47,139 bases of DNA from Rubrivivax sp. (GTDB lineage Bacteria; Pseudomonadota; Gammaproteobacteria; Burkholderiales; Burkholderiaceae_C), in NCBI GenBank assembly GCA_027487585.1, contig JAIYDH010000142.1:1-47139 (forward strand). Reading direction: 5' to 3'. Shown one piece after another: positions 1 to 9,042 of the stretch (position 1 is its first letter; every line of letters starts with the position of its first letter). The notes under the pieces were generated by a model that was not told the origin of the DNA, did not search any database, and saw only the letters and a program-made list of their open reading frames with translations. Both the position numbers and the translations under genes were made by a program.

Positions 1-420
1 GGCGGCGACCTGGAGGGTGTGGAAACCGGTGCGGGCGGCCACTGGAACGTCAATGGCTTCTCGGGCTCCTTCAGCAACCTGCTCGACGGTGGTGCCGGCA
101 AAGACATCATCGTGGGTGCGTCCGGCAACGACCTGATCTCCGGCGGTACGGGCGACGACACGCTGAGCGGCGGTGCTGGCGCGGACACCTTCGTGTTCCA
201 GTTCAACACCCTGCCGGCCGGTTGGGGCGTCGACACCATCCTCGACTTCAACTACGCCGCTGGCGATCGTCTGAAGGCGACTGACTGGAACCCTGCGGAC
301 ATCACCGCAACTGCCGTCGGAAACGATCTGGTTCTCAGCTACGACGGTCTGGCCGACATCGTGCTGAAGAACTTCCAGCTGACGCCTGGCCTCACGGTCG
401 ACGGTCTCTTCGGCGGCTGA
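1..420 (+). CDS. RTX / hemolysin-type calcium-binding secreted protein, C-terminal fragment (5' end outside window)
   Basis: Translation has glycine/aspartate nonapeptide repeats (LDGGAGKDIIVGASGNDLISGGTGDDTLSGGAGADTFVF) and a typical T1SS-substrate C-terminus; stop TGA at 418-420; reading frame is open from the window start. Confidence 0.85.
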   Translation, partial: GGDLEGVETGAGGHWNVNGFSGSFSNLLDGGAGKDIIVGASGNDLISGGTGDDTLSGGAGADTFVFQFNTLPAGWGVDTILDFNYAAGDRLKATDWNPADITATAVGNDLVLSYDGLADIVLKNFQLTPGLTVDGLFGG

Positions 421-482
421 GTCTGTTGATCGGAACGTCCTTGCCCTTGCCGGGCTAGGGCGGGCCGATCGGTCGTATCTGT

Positions 483-516
483 GGCCGGCCCGAGCTTTGC
501 TCGGGCCGGCCTTTTT
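483..516 (+). terminator. Rho-independent terminator downstream of RTX gene
   Basis: Perfect 13-bp inverted repeat GGCCGGCCCGAGC-TTT-GCTCGGGCCGGCC followed by TTTTT. Confidence 0.9.
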
Positions 517-761
517 CTTGCTGCTCTTGAGTCGGCGCGTTGGCCGGCCACTCTGCCGGACTCTCCTCAGGCAGGCTGCGCGGCTTTGGTCAGCCGGTCG
601 GTGCCCGGGTGAACTTCGCTGCACTCAATTCGCGCAGGCCGGCGGGCGCCGGCGGGTGGACCACCGGCAACACCCTGCGAAGCGCCCGCGCCCGTGAACG
701 CTGGTGCTCTGCGCGGCCGACCCTCAGGTGAACAGCCCAGCGCCACGGCGCCTGGTGCGCT

Positions 762-2192
762 TCAGGGTTCGCGCATGCCCCGCCGTGCCGTGTCGAGCAG
801 CGGCTGCAGCAGGTAGTCCAGCAGGGAGCGGTTCGGAGTGGTCACGAACACCTCAGCAGCCATGCCCGTCTGCATGCTGACGTTGGGTGTGTTCTTCAAT
901 GGGCCGAGGTCCACCTCCACATGAACGGTGAACCAGCTGATGCCCGATTGCGGATCCGTCACCCGGTCGGGTGAGACCGAGACGACCTTGCCCGTGAGCC
1001 TGGGCATCTTGCGCTGCTCGTAGGCGGTCAAGCGCACCTCGGCATCGCTGCCGAGCCGCACGTGGTCGACGTCGTCGGGCTTGACGCGCGCTTCGACCAC
1101 CAGCTTCTCTTCCAGCGGTACCACGTCCAGGATAGGGTCCCGGGGGCCGATGGCCTGGCCGGGTGCCGTGACCCGCAGCCCCATGACCGCGCCGTCCACT
1201 GGTGAGCGCACCACCAGACGATCCACCTGGTCTGTCGTGGCGCGCAGCTGCTGCTGGAGTTCGTCGATCTTTGCCACGGCCTCTTTCAGCTCGGCGGCGG
1301 CCCTCTGCTGGTACTGGTTGCGCGACAGGACGATGCGCAAGCGATAGTCCTCGATGCGCTGCCTGGCCTGGGCCAGGTTGCCCTGGAACTCACCGAGCCG
1401 GCTCTCGTAGTCCGAAACAACCCGATCCAGCGCCAACAGACGGGTGCGCTGGATGAAGCCTTCCTTGACCAGGTTTCGGTTCATCTCCAGTTCTTCGCGC
1501 GCCGAGTCCAGTGCGGCCTGGGTAGCGGCCACCTGGGACCCCTGCGCCTGCATCTGCCGCTCGGTTTCCTGGATCTGGGTCAGCAACACCACCTCTTGCT
1601 GCTCCAGAGTTCGACGCTGGGCAGTGAACAGGGCGCGTTCACGGGCCAGGTACTCGGCCGCGACCTCGGCACCGCCATCGGGCAGTGCAAAGTTGAACAC
1701 CGGTGCCAGCATCAGTTCAGCCTGCAGCCGGGCGCGACGCACCGACTCGGAGGCCAGTCGGTCGACGAAGATGCTGTTGCTGGCGCTGACGCGAACATCG
1801 CCGATTTCCACAAGCGGTTCGCCAGCCTTCACGCGCTGACCCTCCTTCACCAGGACGGCGGCCACGATGCCACCCTCTTGGTGCTGGATGGTCTTGCGGT
1901 TCTGCTCGGTCTTCACCACCCCGGCCGCGATGATCGCGCCACTGAGCGGAGCCAGGCCGGCCCACAACACGCATGCCCCGACAAAGACGGCCAGCACCAG
2001 GCCAAGGCCCCGGGCCTGACGCTTCCAGGCGACGAGCTCCGACTCAGGAGTCAGGGGCTGCATCAGCGGCGCGGTCAGTGCGCCTGAGTTGCGCCGGCCC
2101 TTGACCGCCGGCAGGGTGGGTCGGCGGCCGGGCTCGAAACTGCTCGGCGGGTCATCTGGAAACTGCGTGAGCACCGAAGGACTGAAGTTCAT
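762..2192 (-). CDS. HlyD family type I secretion periplasmic adaptor (membrane fusion) protein
   Basis: One TM near N-terminus (LGLVLAVFVGACVLWAGLAPLSGAIIAAGVV), long coiled coil, lipoyl-like VVRSPVDGAVMGLRVTAPGQAIGPRDPILDVVP; adjacent to T1SS ABC gene. Confidence 0.92.
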   Translation of the reverse strand: MNFSPSVLTQFPDDPPSSFEPGRRPTLPAVKGRRNSGALTAPLMQPLTPESELVAWKRQARGLGLVLAVFVGACVLWAGLAPLSGAIIAAGVVKTEQNRKTIQHQEGGIVAAVLVKEGQRVKAGEPLVEIGDVRVSASNSIFVDRLASESVRRARLQAELMLAPVFNFALPDGGAEVAAEYLARERALFTAQRRTLEQQEVVLLTQIQETERQMQAQGSQVAATQAALDSAREELEMNRNLVKEGFIQRTRLLALDRVVSDYESRLGEFQGNLAQARQRIEDYRLRIVLSRNQYQQRAAAELKEAVAKIDELQQQLRATTDQVDRLVVRSPVDGAVMGLRVTAPGQAIGPRDPILDVVPLEEKLVVEARVKPDDVDHVRLGSDAEVRLTAYEQRKMPRLTGKVVSVSPDRVTDPQSGISWFTVHVEVDLGPLKNTPNVSMQTGMAAEVFVTTPNRSLLDYLLQPLLDTARRGMREP

Positions 2193-2193
2193 C

Positions 2194-3912
2194 TCACCCC
2201 CTCACCACGCTGCCTGCGGTCACGCCACGCGGGCCGGTTCCCGTGGCTGCCGGCTGCGGTTGCCCGGACACTTGGGCGATGACCTCCTGGCTGGGGCCGA
2301 AGGCCTTGAGTTGCCCCTCGTGGAGCACGGCGAGTTTGTCGGTCAGGGCCATCATGCTGGGACGGTGACCAATGAGGATCACCGTGGCACCGCGTCGCTT
2401 CAGGCTGGTCAGCGCGGCCACCAGTGCGATCTCGCCTTCCCGGTCGAGGTTCGCGTTGGGCTCGTCCAGCACCACCAACTTGGGATCACCGTGCAGCGCT
2501 CTGGCCAGGCCGATGCGCTGCCGCTGCCCGCCCGAGAGTACGGCACCGCCTTCGCCGATCTGGGTCTCGTAGCCCTGTGGCAGCCGAAGGATCATGTCGT
2601 GGGCCTTGGCCTCCTGGGCGGCGCGCACCACCATGTCGGAGTCCACCGCGCCCATGCGGGCGATGTTCTCGGCCACTGTGCCGGAGAACAACTCCACGTC
2701 CTGCGGCAGATACCCCACGTAGGGGCCCAGCTGGTCGCGAGGCCACTGGCTGGTGTCCGCGCCGTCCAGGCGAATGTGGCCGCTCTGCGGCTTCCAGATG
2801 CCGAGCAGCAGTCGCGCCAAGGTGGTCTTGCCAGAGGCACTCGGGCCGATCACGCCCAGCATCTCGCCGGGGCGCAGGCTGAACGAAATGCCCTTGATGA
2901 ACGGGAGCCCACCCGGCTGGCCGCCGTAAACCAGGCGCTCGATGTCCAGGGCGCCGCGGGGCGCGGGCAGGCTCAAGGCATCGCCGCGTCCGCCCCGCGA
3001 CCGGCGGAGGGTGGACAGCCGGGCCCAGGCTCCGCGAGCCTCGATGAAGCTCTTCCAGCCGGTGATCAGCAGTTCCACGGGCTGCAGGGCCTTGGACAGC
3101 AAGATGGTGCCAGCGACCATGATGCCGGGCGACACGTTCTGCGACACCACCAACCAGGCGCCGACCGCCAGCATGAGCACCTGCATGCCCGAGCGCAGGG
3201 CCCGCACCAGGGCGCCCATGCGCGATCCCGAGGCCGCGAGCCTTGTGGCGTCGGCCTGGACCAGCCGATTGAGCTCTTCCCAGCGGCCCACCACGCCCTT
3301 CTCCATGCCCATGCCAGCCACGGCCTCGGCATTGCGGACCGCAGCGTCGATGTACCGTGAAGCCGTGCGGGAGTTGAGCAGCATCTTCTCCGTGGGCTCG
3401 CGTGTCAGACGCTCGTTCAACCAGGCCAGCAAGAAGTACAGCAGGGCGCCTGCGGTGGCGCAGGCGCCCATCACCGGGTGCATCAGATAGATCACCAGCA
3501 GGTAGATCGGCAGCCAGGGCGCGTCGAACAGCGCAAAGATGCCGTTGCCGGTGACGAAGCCGCGCAAGAGGGTGACGTCACGGGCCGCGTGGTCGTTCTT
3601 CTTGAGCTGGGGCCTGGCGGCCTCTTCCAGCAGCTTGTGGATCGCCATCGGGCCGAGGCGGCCGTCCAGCACCTTGCCAGCCCAGTGCAGGGCCGAGGCC
3701 CGCGCCGTGTCCATCAGAAACATCAGCAGCAGGCTGCCGACCGCGATCACGGTCAGCATGGTGAGTGTTTCCATGCTGCGGCTGGAGAACACGCGGTCGA
3801 ACACCTGCAGCATGTACAGCGAAGGCACGAGCAGCGCAAGGTTCAACACCAGGCTGGCGACGCCAGCGACCAGCACGAAGGGCCTGAGGGCCGGTGAGAA
3901 GAGCCAATTCAT
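2194..3912 (-). CDS. Type I secretion system permease/ATPase (PrtD-like ABC transporter)
   Basis: Walker A GPSASGKTTLARLL, signature LSGGQRQRIGLARAL, Walker B LVVLDEP, N-terminal TM domain; start chosen at MNWLFSPALRPF (ORF extends further upstream). Confidence 0.92.
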   Translation of the reverse strand: MNWLFSPALRPFVLVAGVASLVLNLALLVPSLYMLQVFDRVFSSRSMETLTMLTVIAVGSLLLMFLMDTARASALHWAGKVLDGRLGPMAIHKLLEEAARPQLKKNDHAARDVTLLRGFVTGNGIFALFDAPWLPIYLLVIYLMHPVMGACATAGALLYFLLAWLNERLTREPTEKMLLNSRTASRYIDAAVRNAEAVAGMGMEKGVVGRWEELNRLVQADATRLAASGSRMGALVRALRSGMQVLMLAVGAWLVVSQNVSPGIMVAGTILLSKALQPVELLITGWKSFIEARGAWARLSTLRRSRGGRGDALSLPAPRGALDIERLVYGGQPGGLPFIKGISFSLRPGEMLGVIGPSASGKTTLARLLLGIWKPQSGHIRLDGADTSQWPRDQLGPYVGYLPQDVELFSGTVAENIARMGAVDSDMVVRAAQEAKAHDMILRLPQGYETQIGEGGAVLSGGQRQRIGLARALHGDPKLVVLDEPNANLDREGEIALVAALTSLKRRGATVILIGHRPSMMALTDKLAVLHEGQLKAFGPSQEVIAQVSGQPQPAATGTGPRGVTAGSVVRG

Positions 3913-4779
3913 CGCGAACGGTGCGCGGTCACGGCGAGCGCTGCCGCCAGCCAACGGCCGTGCCACAACGGGATACGGTAAGCCGCCAGTTTGAGTGTGG
4001 TCGCCATTTGAACGGTGGAACCCCGCAGGAGATTGCGCAGAAGCAGCCCTCGCAGCGACGGGGACTTGGACGCGGGAGATCACACCCGAAAGGCGACCCC
4101 GGGCAGATGCCGCGACCCCCCGAGGATATCGCCTTGGTGTAACAGCGATCTCAGCACCGATGCGGCTACACGGTGTCAGATCTCACGAAGCGGGCACTGA
4201 CGCGATGTCCGTCTTCCGCGGGGCATGCCGTGGCGGCCTCGAAAGAACCGAAGGAGGAGCGGCCGCGGCCTGCAGCGGCTTGAACCTGGGGGCCTCGTCC
4301 GAATCGCCGTCGCTGCAGGCGATGCGGGTCGGACCCGCATCCAACCGACACACCTCGGCAGCGATCCGGAGGGTCGGGTCATCGCGCTCGTGACCAGGGG
4401 AGGAGGCTGCGGGACCCGCAGACAGGTTCGCGGCGCCGAGTGTGTCGCCTTCTTTGGCTTGACCCGGCCATCAGCTGACGATGGCGAAGGGCAGCTTGCC
4501 GGCAGCTCGTTCCGTCAAGGCTGCGCCTGAGCAATCGCTGGGTGATCACAAGGACGCAGCGCCGCAGATGTGGGCTCCCACAAGCAGACGGCGCTCTGGG
4601 CCGATGAGGCTCGACGCGCGACTGGAGACCGTCCTTGGTCACAAGCTCGAGAGCCTCGCCTGCAAGCCGTTGCTCGGCAAACCGCAGCGCACCTGTTGAA
4701 GCCGCGTCATGCCACATGGACCGGTGCTGCAGGTGCCCCGAGGCACACAAGGCACCGAAGCCTCAAAGCCGCCAAAGCC

Positions 4780-5295
4780 TCAAGGCCGCCGCCTGCGTTT
4801 TGCCAGCAGCAGGGCGCCAACGCCCAACAGCATGAGGGCGTACGTCTGTGGCTCCGGCACAGCGGCAATGTCGCCGGGGCGGACAGCGACGGCAAACATC
4901 GGGCTGACCTGGCTGCCGCTGATCTGGTCGCCACTGTTCCAAATCGACAAGTACTGGTTCAGGTCTCCAGCCAGCGCCCCGCCTTCGCCGGTTGGGAGCA
5001 CCCAGCCTGTCAGGCCTGACGCAGCAAAGCCAGCCGATGCCGCCACAGCCTGTGCGGAGTTCGGGGCAGCGCCGGCACTCCATGGAGCTCCGTCGCCCAG
5101 GCGCCAGTTGTTCAGAATCGTGATGTCGAGCGTGCTGTCGTAGAAGTAGGTGCACTTGTTCGGCCCGGTGGCCGTGCAGGTGCTGCTGGCAGCACCGGTG
5201 GCGTCTCGCCCCTGGAATTGCGCGTGCGCCGCGCCTGCTGCGCCCAACAGCGCTGAGATCGTTGCCGCCAGGGCGGTCTTGTGCTTGATATTCAT
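4780..5295 (-). CDS. PEP-CTERM sorting domain-containing exported protein
   Basis: Signal peptide MNIKHKTALAATISALLGAAGAAHAQ; C-terminus AVPEPQTYALMLLGVGALLLAKRRRRP. Confidence 0.85.
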   Translation of the reverse strand: MNIKHKTALAATISALLGAAGAAHAQFQGRDATGAASSTCTATGPNKCTYFYDSTLDITILNNWRLGDGAPWSAGAAPNSAQAVAASAGFAASGLTGWVLPTGEGGALAGDLNQYLSIWNSGDQISGSQVSPMFAVAVRPGDIAAVPEPQTYALMLLGVGALLLAKRRRRP

Positions 5296-5368
5296 CACCG
5301 TGTCCCTTGTTGTTGAAGTGCAAGGCCCGTCATCGGTGGCGCCGGGACAAGTTCGAAAGAGTGTGAAG

Positions 5369-6040
5369 TCAGCTGGCAGCGACCAAGCGCTGCCGGCGTG
5401 CAAGACCGGTCACGCCCAGCAGGCCCGCCGCCATCAGCGCCCAGGTGCCGGGTTCAGGCACTGCCGCCAGATTGGCGGAGTAGGAAACGTTGTCGATGGC
5501 GAACGTACTGCGGCAGCAGCCCAGGCCACCGAAGACGATGCGGTTGAAGCTCTGCTCTGACGTGAAGCCGATGAACTGCAGCGGGTTGTCCATTGCTGGC
5601 TGCACGGTGCCCACGTGCGCGTACGAGCCGAAGCCGGCCAAGCTGTCGGCGTCCACGTTGATGCTCTCCGGCGCGCGGCTGAACCAGGCGCCGAAGGCCT
5701 TGAGGGGTTGCGCGAAGCGCAACTCGGCAAAGCCCCAGAGACTGCCCACAGCAAAGAACACGTTGGTGCTGCCGTCGATGACCAGCTGGGTTTGCGGGGC
5801 GTCGATGATCAAGTCGCCCCGCACCACGAAGTCGGCAAGCTGGACATTGACGTTCGCGGCCGTGAAGTCGCTGGTGAAGGCGTTGAAGGTCTCTGTGCTC
5901 ACCGCGCCCACGGCGGCCAGGAAGTTGGCTTGGCTGTTGTAGGTCTGGAAGGTCGATTGGGCGCCGGCGATACCGGCGGCGCCCAGCGCGGCGGTCAGGG
6001 CGAGAGTCTTGAGCGTGGTCGAGATTTGCATGGTGTTCAT
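5369..6040 (-). CDS. PEP-CTERM sorting domain-containing exported protein
   Basis: Signal peptide; C-terminus AVPEPGTWALMAAGLLGVTGLARRQR. Confidence 0.85.
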   Translation of the reverse strand: MNTMQISTTLKTLALTAALGAAGIAGAQSTFQTYNSQANFLAAVGAVSTETFNAFTSDFTAANVNVQLADFVVRGDLIIDAPQTQLVIDGSTNVFFAVGSLWGFAELRFAQPLKAFGAWFSRAPESINVDADSLAGFGSYAHVGTVQPAMDNPLQFIGFTSEQSFNRIVFGGLGCCRSTFAIDNVSYSANLAAVPEPGTWALMAAGLLGVTGLARRQRLVAAS

Positions 6041-6097
6041 GAAGATCCTCCTGGAGTTGACGTGGGGAAAGGTTGAGGGGGCGTCAGTAGCGCAGGG

Positions 6098-8830
6098 TCA
6101 GCCTTTGCGAACGGCGTTGCGGCGGCGCAGGCCCGCCAGGCCCGCCAGGCCGGCGGCCATCAGCGCCCAGCTGCCTGGCTCGGGCACGGCCGTCACGCTG
6201 ATCACGCCGTCGATGTAGAGGCGGCTGACATCCAGCGTGGTGCCGGCGGCCAGCTGCAGGCCGCTGCTGTCGATGTGGTTGAACTGGCCTTGCAGCGCGC
6301 CCCAGTCGAACAGGTCGAACTGCTGGCCGGCCTCGCCCGTGAAGCCTGCGAACGACACCAGCTGCAGCGTGCCGCCCATCGTGAGCGTGCCGGCCACGCG
6401 GTAGTGGTCGTAACCCGAGCCCAGCACCATGCCGCCGATCTCAGCCAGGTAGGTGCTGCCCAGGCCGAAGCTCACGCTGCCGGCGTCTTCACCCAGGCCG
6501 GGCGAGTTGCCGATGCTCAGGCCGCCCTCGAAGTACTTGCGGCCCGTGCCCGTCAGCAGCGCGCCGCTGCGCTGCGCCACCGCGCCGAAGAACACGGCGG
6601 TGGCACCGGCCGAGGTGCGCAGCTCGCTGCCGGCCTGCAGTTCCACGGCGTCGTAGAAGGTGGTGCTGCCTTGGCCCGAGAGCAGGATCTGACCGCCGAT
6701 CTGGTTGACCACACGGCCAAAGACATCGCTGTCGCCGGAGGTGACCAGCACCTGCCCCGTGTTGGTCAGGCCGCTGCTCACCGTCAACCGTGCGTCGCTG
6801 AGCAGCAGGCGCGCGCCGGCGGCGTTGGTCCAGGCGCCGTCGGCCACGGCAGTGGCGCGGTTCAGGTCGATCACGCCGCCGCTTGCGTTGAGCAGGCTGC
6901 CGGCCACTTCCAGCCGGCCCTGGTTGATCTCGAACACGCCCTCGTTGCGGTGGCTGGCACCGCGCAGCTGCAGCGTCTCGCCCGGCTGCACCAGCACGCG
7001 GCCGCTGGCCTGGTTGAGCAGGTCGGCGTCCAGGCCGGCGCCGGTTTGCGGCCCGCCGGCCAAGCCACGCACCAGGCCGGCATTGCGGAGGCCGGCGCTC
7101 AACGCCAGGCGATCGGCCTGCACGGTGCCCTGGTTGACCACCGGACCCGAAAAGCTGCCGCTGCCGGTGAGCACGCCGCGCGGGCCGATCACCACGGGGT
7201 CGGCCGCGTCGATGGCACCTCCGGCCAGCTGCAGTGTCACAAGACCGGCGCCGGTGCCGACCTGCACAGACTTCAGCGTCACGGCACCGGTAGGGCCGGT
7301 GATGCGCAGGCTGTTGGCGGCATCCACGATCACGTCGTGCACGTCGGTCGGGTTCACCCCCAACGTCCAGCTGGCGGCGTCTTCCCAGCTGCCGCTAGCG
7401 CTGCTGCGCCAGTGCAACTTGGGGGTGAACAGGAAAACGCCGCTGCGGCCGTCGGCCAGCGTGGCTTGGTAGGCGAGTTGGGCCTTGTCGTTGAAGCTTC
7501 CGCTGGAGGCGAACAGTGCGGTGATGGTGGAGCCTGCGAGGCTGTCGCCCTTGCGGGCAGCAAGCACACTGTCGCGGCCATCGCCCAAGATCAGCGCGCC
7601 GTCAAAGACCCCCGAGCCAGGGCGGCCTTGGAGGTTGGTCTTCCAGACCACCTGCCCCCCTGTGGCCATGTCGACGAAGTTGGGTCCGGTCATTTTCAAA
7701 CCGGGCAGTCCCACCAAGGTTTGCCCGTCCATGGCAATGAGGGTCTGTCCGCGCCAAAGGCTGGGTGAGCTGCCAAGGCCTTGTAGCGATAGCAGCCTCG
7801 CCTCGTAGACGACCTCACCCTGCGGACTGAAGCCGAGTGGCCGCAAAGGGCTGCGACTCTGAGTCACGCCGTTCACATCGACCAACTCATCCTCCTGCGC
7901 CACCAAAGTTTTGTCCTGCCACAGGGTCCGCTTGACCGTGCCGGCTGCGTCCCTGCTGGTGTTCACGAAAGCCCACTCGCCCTGGCGCCCGACAGTCACC
8001 GCAGCATTACTGACGCTACCGACCGTGAAGCCCTCCAGCACCTCTCCCCGGCGCATCACAAGCCGGTTGCCCACCCAGATGCCCTCATCGTTGCTGGCGC
8101 TTACCCCCGCGCCCTTGATGACGGCTGTATGGGCCACCTGACCCAACTTGTTGAAGTCTGCAAGCCTGACGGAGGCGAAGCTCGCGCCAGCGATCCCTGG
8201 GGCGGGTGCGTTGGCACTTGCGACCAAGGTGCCGTTGCGCCAGATGCCGGAATCGTTGCTTGTGTTGATTCCCGTGCCGGTGAGCTGGACCTGGTAGGCC
8301 ACTTGACCCGCACTGTTAAGTTTCCCTGCGCCCAGGGAAGCAAAGCTCACTCCGCTTCCTGCGCCAGGAGCCGCGCTGCCGGTTTGGGCGATCAACTGGC
8401 TGCCGAGCCAAAGGCTGCTGTCGTTCATGGCCGGGGTGATGTTCGTGCCGCTGAGAAGCGCCGAGAACGCGATCTGTCCGGCTGCGTTGAGCTGGATCGA
8501 ACTCAAGGTAGAGAAAGTCACGCCGCTGCCTGCGCTGGACGCTGCGCTGCCCTCGCGCACGATCAGGGCACCGTCGCGCCAAATGCCGCTGTCGTTGTCG
8601 CCCGTGACGCCCGTACCAACAAGTCCCGCCAAGAACGCCACCTGCCCTGCAGCGCTGAGTTGCGGCACAGAAAGGCTTGCAAAGCTCACCCCGCTGCCCG
8701 TGCCGGGCGCGGCGCTACCAGTGAGCGCCACGGTGGCGGTGCCCGCCCAGGCGCCCTGGGCATGAGCCAGCATCAAGGCGAAGGCGAGGGCGGTGTGCTC
8801 GAGGGTGAAGGCAAAGCGTCTGGGCGTCAT
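6098..8830 (-). CDS. Large PEP-CTERM protein with N-terminal tandem repeats and beta-helix-like middle region
   Basis: Repeated GS[A]APG.GSGVSFASL..LNSAGQVAF...GTG....NDSGIWR units; C-terminus AVPEPGSWALMAAGLAGLAGLRRRNAVRKG. Confidence 0.85.
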   Translation of the reverse strand: MTPRRFAFTLEHTALAFALMLAHAQGAWAGTATVALTGSAAPGTGSGVSFASLSVPQLSAAGQVAFLAGLVGTGVTGDNDSGIWRDGALIVREGSAASSAGSGVTFSTLSSIQLNAAGQIAFSALLSGTNITPAMNDSSLWLGSQLIAQTGSAAPGAGSGVSFASLGAGKLNSAGQVAYQVQLTGTGINTSNDSGIWRNGTLVASANAPAPGIAGASFASVRLADFNKLGQVAHTAVIKGAGVSASNDEGIWVGNRLVMRRGEVLEGFTVGSVSNAAVTVGRQGEWAFVNTSRDAAGTVKRTLWQDKTLVAQEDELVDVNGVTQSRSPLRPLGFSPQGEVVYEARLLSLQGLGSSPSLWRGQTLIAMDGQTLVGLPGLKMTGPNFVDMATGGQVVWKTNLQGRPGSGVFDGALILGDGRDSVLAARKGDSLAGSTITALFASSGSFNDKAQLAYQATLADGRSGVFLFTPKLHWRSSASGSWEDAASWTLGVNPTDVHDVIVDAANSLRITGPTGAVTLKSVQVGTGAGLVTLQLAGGAIDAADPVVIGPRGVLTGSGSFSGPVVNQGTVQADRLALSAGLRNAGLVRGLAGGPQTGAGLDADLLNQASGRVLVQPGETLQLRGASHRNEGVFEINQGRLEVAGSLLNASGGVIDLNRATAVADGAWTNAAGARLLLSDARLTVSSGLTNTGQVLVTSGDSDVFGRVVNQIGGQILLSGQGSTTFYDAVELQAGSELRTSAGATAVFFGAVAQRSGALLTGTGRKYFEGGLSIGNSPGLGEDAGSVSFGLGSTYLAEIGGMVLGSGYDHYRVAGTLTMGGTLQLVSFAGFTGEAGQQFDLFDWGALQGQFNHIDSSGLQLAAGTTLDVSRLYIDGVISVTAVPEPGSWALMAAGLAGLAGLRRRNAVRKG

Positions 8831-9042
8831 GGCGCAGCGGTCCGTGGTGGATACACGAATCGATGCTGCTCGGCGGGCGTCTCAGGCCCGTCTCAGCGGC
8901 GTCTCCATCGCGGACCGCGCGGCCGCTGTTACCCCCTTGAAACCGGGGGGTCAGGATGGGTGATCAGGGGGCAACGCCGCGGCAAAGAGGGCGGCAGTGG
9001 TGTGCCGGCCCGAAGCCGTTGAGTTGAAGCGCCTGCCGGCCG

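Noticed and set aside
4083-4750. Several small ORFs between the T1SS genes and the first PEP-CTERM gene
   Set aside because: Short, mutually overlapping, arginine/proline-rich translations without homology cues; treated as intergenic.
6275-7768. 497-aa plus-strand ORF opposite the large PEP-CTERM gene
   Set aside because: Shadow ORF, low-complexity A/G/H/Q composition.
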